64,000 bases of DNA from contig NC_083565.1 in assembly GCF_019925205.1 (NCBI RefSeq), positions 33,074,241 to 33,138,240 on the forward strand. The letters are read 5' to 3'. The stretch comes from Metopolophium dirhodum. Taxonomy: Eukaryota; Arthropoda; Insecta; Hemiptera; Aphididae. Position numbers and translations under genes: made by a program. The notes below the pieces were generated by a model. That model worked only from the letters and a program-made list of their open reading frames with translations, was not told where the DNA came from and made no database searches. This document shows, piece after piece, positions 60,043 to 64,000 of this stretch (position 1 is its first letter; the number at the start of each line of letters is the position of its first letter).

Positions 60043-63000
60043 ATGGAAAATACAAATCCTGATTCCAGTAAATGTGAACCAGTATTATACAAAAACTCAT
60101 CTTTTTTAGATTTTTATGAAAGTTTGCAATCCTTACGCAAGTAAGTGTTAAGTGATTTAATCTCCTAGAAAAATATTAATAAAACTTTTTTGTAGTGGTG
60201 AAATGTTTTGTGATATTAAACTGAAAACTGACGATCACAAAATAGTAACTGCACATAAAGTGGTTTTATCAGCAGCTAGTCCGTATTTCCATGCTATGTT
60301 CACAAATTTTGCAGAAAGGAATCATGACCTCGTATTAATGAAACAGTTTGACTCAACCGCTTTACAGCAGTTAGTAAACTTTATATATTCAGGAAAAATC
60401 TTGATCACTGAAGAAAACGTCCGGGTAATAATAAATAAAGTTTGATTTAATTATAGAAAACTAAATTATTCAAATCGTTTGTTATTTATTTCTTAAGGTA
60501 TTATTACCGGCTGCAGATCTCTTGCTGTTTCACGGAGTAAAAGAGGCTTGTTGTGATTTTTTACAGTCACAGCTCTGTCCTACAAATTGTATTGGTATTA
60601 ACTCTTTCGCTGATGTTCATAGCTGTACGAATTTGATAACAAGTTCAGAAGTATATATTCATCAATACTTTTTGTACGAAATATAATTTATTATTATGAT
60701 TCTATAAAGGAATTTTATTTATTATTGTAATATTTTGATTCTTAGACAAGTTTTTGGTTGTGACGAATTCCTATCCTTATCATCAGAACAAGTAATTAAG
60801 TTGATATCCAGTGATAGACTTCCAGTATCAGCTGAAGAAATAGTAGGCAAACTAAAATTGATTATTGTTATATTTTATTATTTACGAAGAAATAATAAAG
60901 TAACCTTCTAACATGCAATATTAAGTAGTCTTATAAATGTATAAGTTTTTTTTATCGTTTTAGGTATTTGAAAGTGTTATTAGATGGATAAACTATGAAT
61001 TGGATTCAAGACATTATATTTTACCTCAATTATTGGAACATGTACGTTTTCCATTAATGTCGAAGGCTTACTTATTTACAAATGTATTTGAGGAACCTCT
61101 TATTCAGAGATATTCTAAATGTAAGTTTTCCCTTTAATTATGCTTTCATTGTGTATTAATTTATTTTTTAGATATATATTTATTTGTTATTTTTAAGGTC
61201 GTGAGTCAATACATAGAGGCATAATGCTTAGGGCATTACAATTTGAATCAGAATTGTTAATTCCACAAAGCATTCAGTATAAACCCAGACATGGAGAACA
61301 AGTATGATTCCGTATAATTTATTTATCTTCCCAATGCATTTAATAATTTAATTATAACAGGTTATAATAGCTGTTGGTGGAATTGGGTCTGGATTAAGTA
61401 ATAGTTTAGAATGGTTCGATACACGAACAAACCTATGGCATTTTGGACCAGAATTGATTACAAACCATAGAAGACATAGTCTAGCCGTAATTAACAATAA
61501 TGTTGTATTTGATGTGGGTGGCTTTGCTTATGGTTTATCACCTTATCGGTGTGTTCATATGCTAGATTTCTCTTCAAAATCCCTTTGTTGGCAACGATGT
61601 GACGACATGTTAGTCGAGCGACAATTGTTAGGAGTAGGTGTAATTAATAATAATATCTATGCCGTAAGTAATAATGAATCATAATTTATTAGTTTAATCA
61701 TTATTTCTATTAAAAAGCACATAACAATAAATTATACATTTAATTTAAGGTAGGAGGATACAATGATAGAGATGGTGATTTAAAAAGTGCAGAAGTTTTT
61801 GACTTCCGTACTCAAAGGTGGCATATGATATCAAATATGTCTTCTACAAGATCTTCATTTGCGGTTGGAGTTCTGGATGATTTTTTATACGTGGTATATA
61901 TTTTTATGGTTTTAATTTTGTATTTTATTTGTTATAATAATAAAATTCTCCCGAGAAAGAATAGCGTAACATTTTTACAAAATAAAAAATTTCGATAAAT
62001 TCAAAATTTAAATTGATATTGAAAAATAAGCTAATAAAAATATTTATTTATATAGCACTTTATTTCAATGATTTAATTATTTCATCAGGAAAAACTTAAT
62101 TTTCATTGATTGTAAAATCTACCTAAATTTATATTGGAAGTACAAAAATTCTATTTAATTTTTGTTATAGATTTATGCTTAATGTAAAATAAAAAGTATT
62201 ATTATTCTATTAATATGACCTTACTTATTAGTTTTTAATATTGTTAATACAATATACACAAAAAAATTAAACTTTATTAAATGTTTATTTTCAAAATTAA
62301 ATATAGCCCAATTATTTTAGTTTCATTAAGTTTTTTTACTACTTAACATTAATTAGTTTTAGTCCTGAATGATCTTTTGTATTATATTTGTTAAATATAG
62401 AACTTATAAATAATATACAATATATAATATATTTAATTTCTAAACATTTTTATACCTGTGTAACATTGAAATTGATAATTTATAATAGATACATTTTTGT
62501 AATTGTAAATCATAATATTTTGTTTATTCAACTTCTTATAAATATGTTCTCAATAAGAAAATGTTATGCAATAATATTTTACTTCGGGATTTCTTCTTAG
62601 CGTCAGGTATTTTTATTCACAATTATTTGTATATATACATTTTGTAGGTAGGAGGTTATGATCAATCAAGACGGGCTTTAGCCTCTGTTTTATATTATAC
62701 TCCCAGTTATGATCTGTGGAGACCAGCCAGGAACATGTGTGTTCGTCGCAGTGGTGCTGGTGTAGGAGTTTTATATGGTGAAATATATGCTGTAGGCGGT
62801 GATAATGGATTTAACATATTGAAAAGTGTGGAAAAACTCACACCAGGTACAGAAGTATGGACAACTATAGCAGACATACTTGTGCCTCGAAAATATGCAG
62901 GTAACTTGTAGAATAAATGTAAACTATTTTATGAAATTTTTTTTTAATATTTCAAATTAAATTAATTTTTTATTATAGAAGTAGTCGCATTAGATGGTTT

Positions 63001-63175
63001 ATTGTATGTCGTCGGTGGAATAAATGAAACTTCTGTTTTGGATTCTGTAGAATGTTACAACCCACACACTAATACCTGGACCATGGTCACAGCGAAATGG
63101 AACATTATGCGGTTTTCACCTGGAGTAGTAGCCATTAATAGGCCACGACATTTTACAACTAATGAGCATTTATGA
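60043..63175 (+). CDS. Kelch copy E: complete KLHL2/3-like BTB-BACK-Kelch protein (585 aa, ten exons)
   Basis: Exons are 60043-60140, 60196-60424, 60498-60673, 60746-60842, 60964-61120, 61198-61301, 61361-61663, 61750-61893, 62648-62900 and 62979-63175. Every junction keeps the phase seen in B and D, without stops. BTB (CDIKLKTDDHKIVTAHKVVL, ASPYFHAMF), BACK (LISSDRLPVSAEEIVFESV) and six blades are present (AVGGIG, DVGGFA, AVGGYN-type VGGYND, VGGYDQ, AVGGDN, VVGGIN). Differences from B: exon 6 is four codons longer, and blade 4 is altered (SVLYYTPSYDLW). The ancestral stop is lost, so the protein ends three residues later (TTNEHL, TGA 63173-63175). Family role as for B. Confidence 0.9.
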
Positions 63176-63800
63176 TTTTTTTTGTATACAATATATACAT
63201 GTTTTCATATATTGCATTATAGTATCTCACACTATATATAGCATAATATTCAATACAAACATTTTTTTTATATACAATTTTACCTATTTTCTATGATAAT
63301 AAATTTATTGTATTTTTTTTAAATTCACAACTTTTATGTTTAATTTCTATAGCTAAAGATTGGACATTTAAATTAAGGTTTCTCATTAGCAGTTAATAAT
63401 ATAACCAAAAAAACTATAAAATATATGCCTAAACACAATTTTCTTCATAGATAATTTTTGTTCAAATTAGGATCAAATTAGAGAGGTATTTAAATGGAGA
63501 ATAACGATTTTAGTCATCTCGTTTCAATTTAAAAATTATAATTGTTGGATAGAATAGATTGAAAACTTCATTCAAGATTCTTAATTTATTATATACAATA
63601 CATACATTTGTTTTATATACAATTTTACCTATTTTGTATGATAATACATTTATTGTATTTTTTTTAATTTTACAACTTTTATGTTTAATTTCTATAGCTT
63701 AAGTTTGGACAATTAGGATCAAATTAAAGAGGTATTTAAATGAAAAATGACAATTTTAGTTTAAAAATAATATTCGTGGACACTTGGGATTATTAAAGTA
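63176..63800 (+). other. 3' UTR and flank of copy E with a local duplication
   Basis: The conserved 3' UTR block (GTTTTCATATATTGCATTATAG) is present. A segment at about 63280-63505 (ACCTATTTTCTATGATAATA, TTTATGTTTAATTTCTATAGCT, GGATCAAATTAGAGAGGTATT) is repeated at 63622-63745. The flank block ATTCGTGGACACTTGG (63772) is shared with copies B and D. Confidence 0.55.
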
Positions 63801-64000
63801 TACAGTGTGTCCCGTCTTATATGTGCTATTAAATATCTCAGCCCGATGGCCTTAGATTTAAAAACGGTTTGCTGTGATAGATAGGTGGTACCAAAGTGCA
63901 CATTTTAAGAAAAATTCAAATTCTGAACTCCTTTGGTTTGCGCATGCGCAATACAACTTAAGTTTTTTCAATAGCAACTCTTATTTTTGACACCAGATAT
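63801..64000. mobile_element. Left end of an unidentified element, cut by the window edge
   Basis: At about 63800 the duplicated kelch flank breaks off and is replaced by CAGTGTGTCCCGTCTTAT, a terminus-like sequence, with GCGCATGCGCAATAC further in (63939). No further part is visible, so the class is unknown. Confidence 0.35.

Overview
The window is nuclear DNA of a sap-sucking hemipteran, most likely an aphid. The reasons are very low GC, short GT-AG introns, a dense load of small DNA transposons, and a tRNA-derived SINE ending in a poly-A tail. Nothing looks bacterial or organellar. The species is not identified.

The backbone is a tandem array of five copies of one gene, all on the + strand. 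Its product is a BTB-BACK-Kelch protein of the KLHL2/KLHL3 (Mayven) type, a substrate adaptor for CUL3 ubiquitin ligases. Copy A (1317-1840) is the last two exons of a gene that starts left of the window. Copies B (20568-24483, 577 aa), D (40726-43737, 581 aa) and E (60043-63175, 585 aa) are complete ten-exon genes, with every frame open and every intron phase conserved. Copy C (34481-35124) keeps exons 1-3 (BTB domain) and has lost exons 4-10 by an internal deletion that joins intron 3 to the 3' UTR. Flanking DNA was duplicated with the genes. B and C share one type of 5' region, which has a TATA/initiator and a leader-exon candidate. D and E share another, which carries a decayed Psq/CENP-B-like reading frame with its own TATA box. 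All copies share about 2-3 kb of 3' flank.

The space between genes is almost entirely mobile DNA, and much of it can be delimited to the base. The main items are: a 5.7 kb hAT transposon (12218-17953) with matching ends, a perfect 8-bp target duplication and an uninterrupted seven-exon transposase; a 1.4 kb non-autonomous hAT (6355-7776) with a perfect 8-bp duplication; several hAT MITEs; a Mutator-like foldback (55889-56803) with a SINE in its loop; and a foldback split by a hAT element (46287-47469). There are also decayed ZMYM1-like and ZBED-like hAT transposase ends, a LINE fragment, a gag-like fragment, and many copies of one AT-rich repeat family, called R1 here, marked by the word GATTCTGAGCG. 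Four unrelated tandem arrays lie at 38268-39198, 50036-51300, 52658-52960 and 53085-53500.

Because the gene units are paralogous, they act as empty-site controls for each other and allow relative dating. Some insertions predate a duplication (the MITE shared by D and E). Others follow it (the 332-bp insertion upstream of C only, the palindrome upstream of B only, and the intron 8 insertions in A and B). No new biochemical system is evident. The points most worth following are the intact hAT, the remodelling and promoter differences in the kelch array, and the BTB-only remnant.
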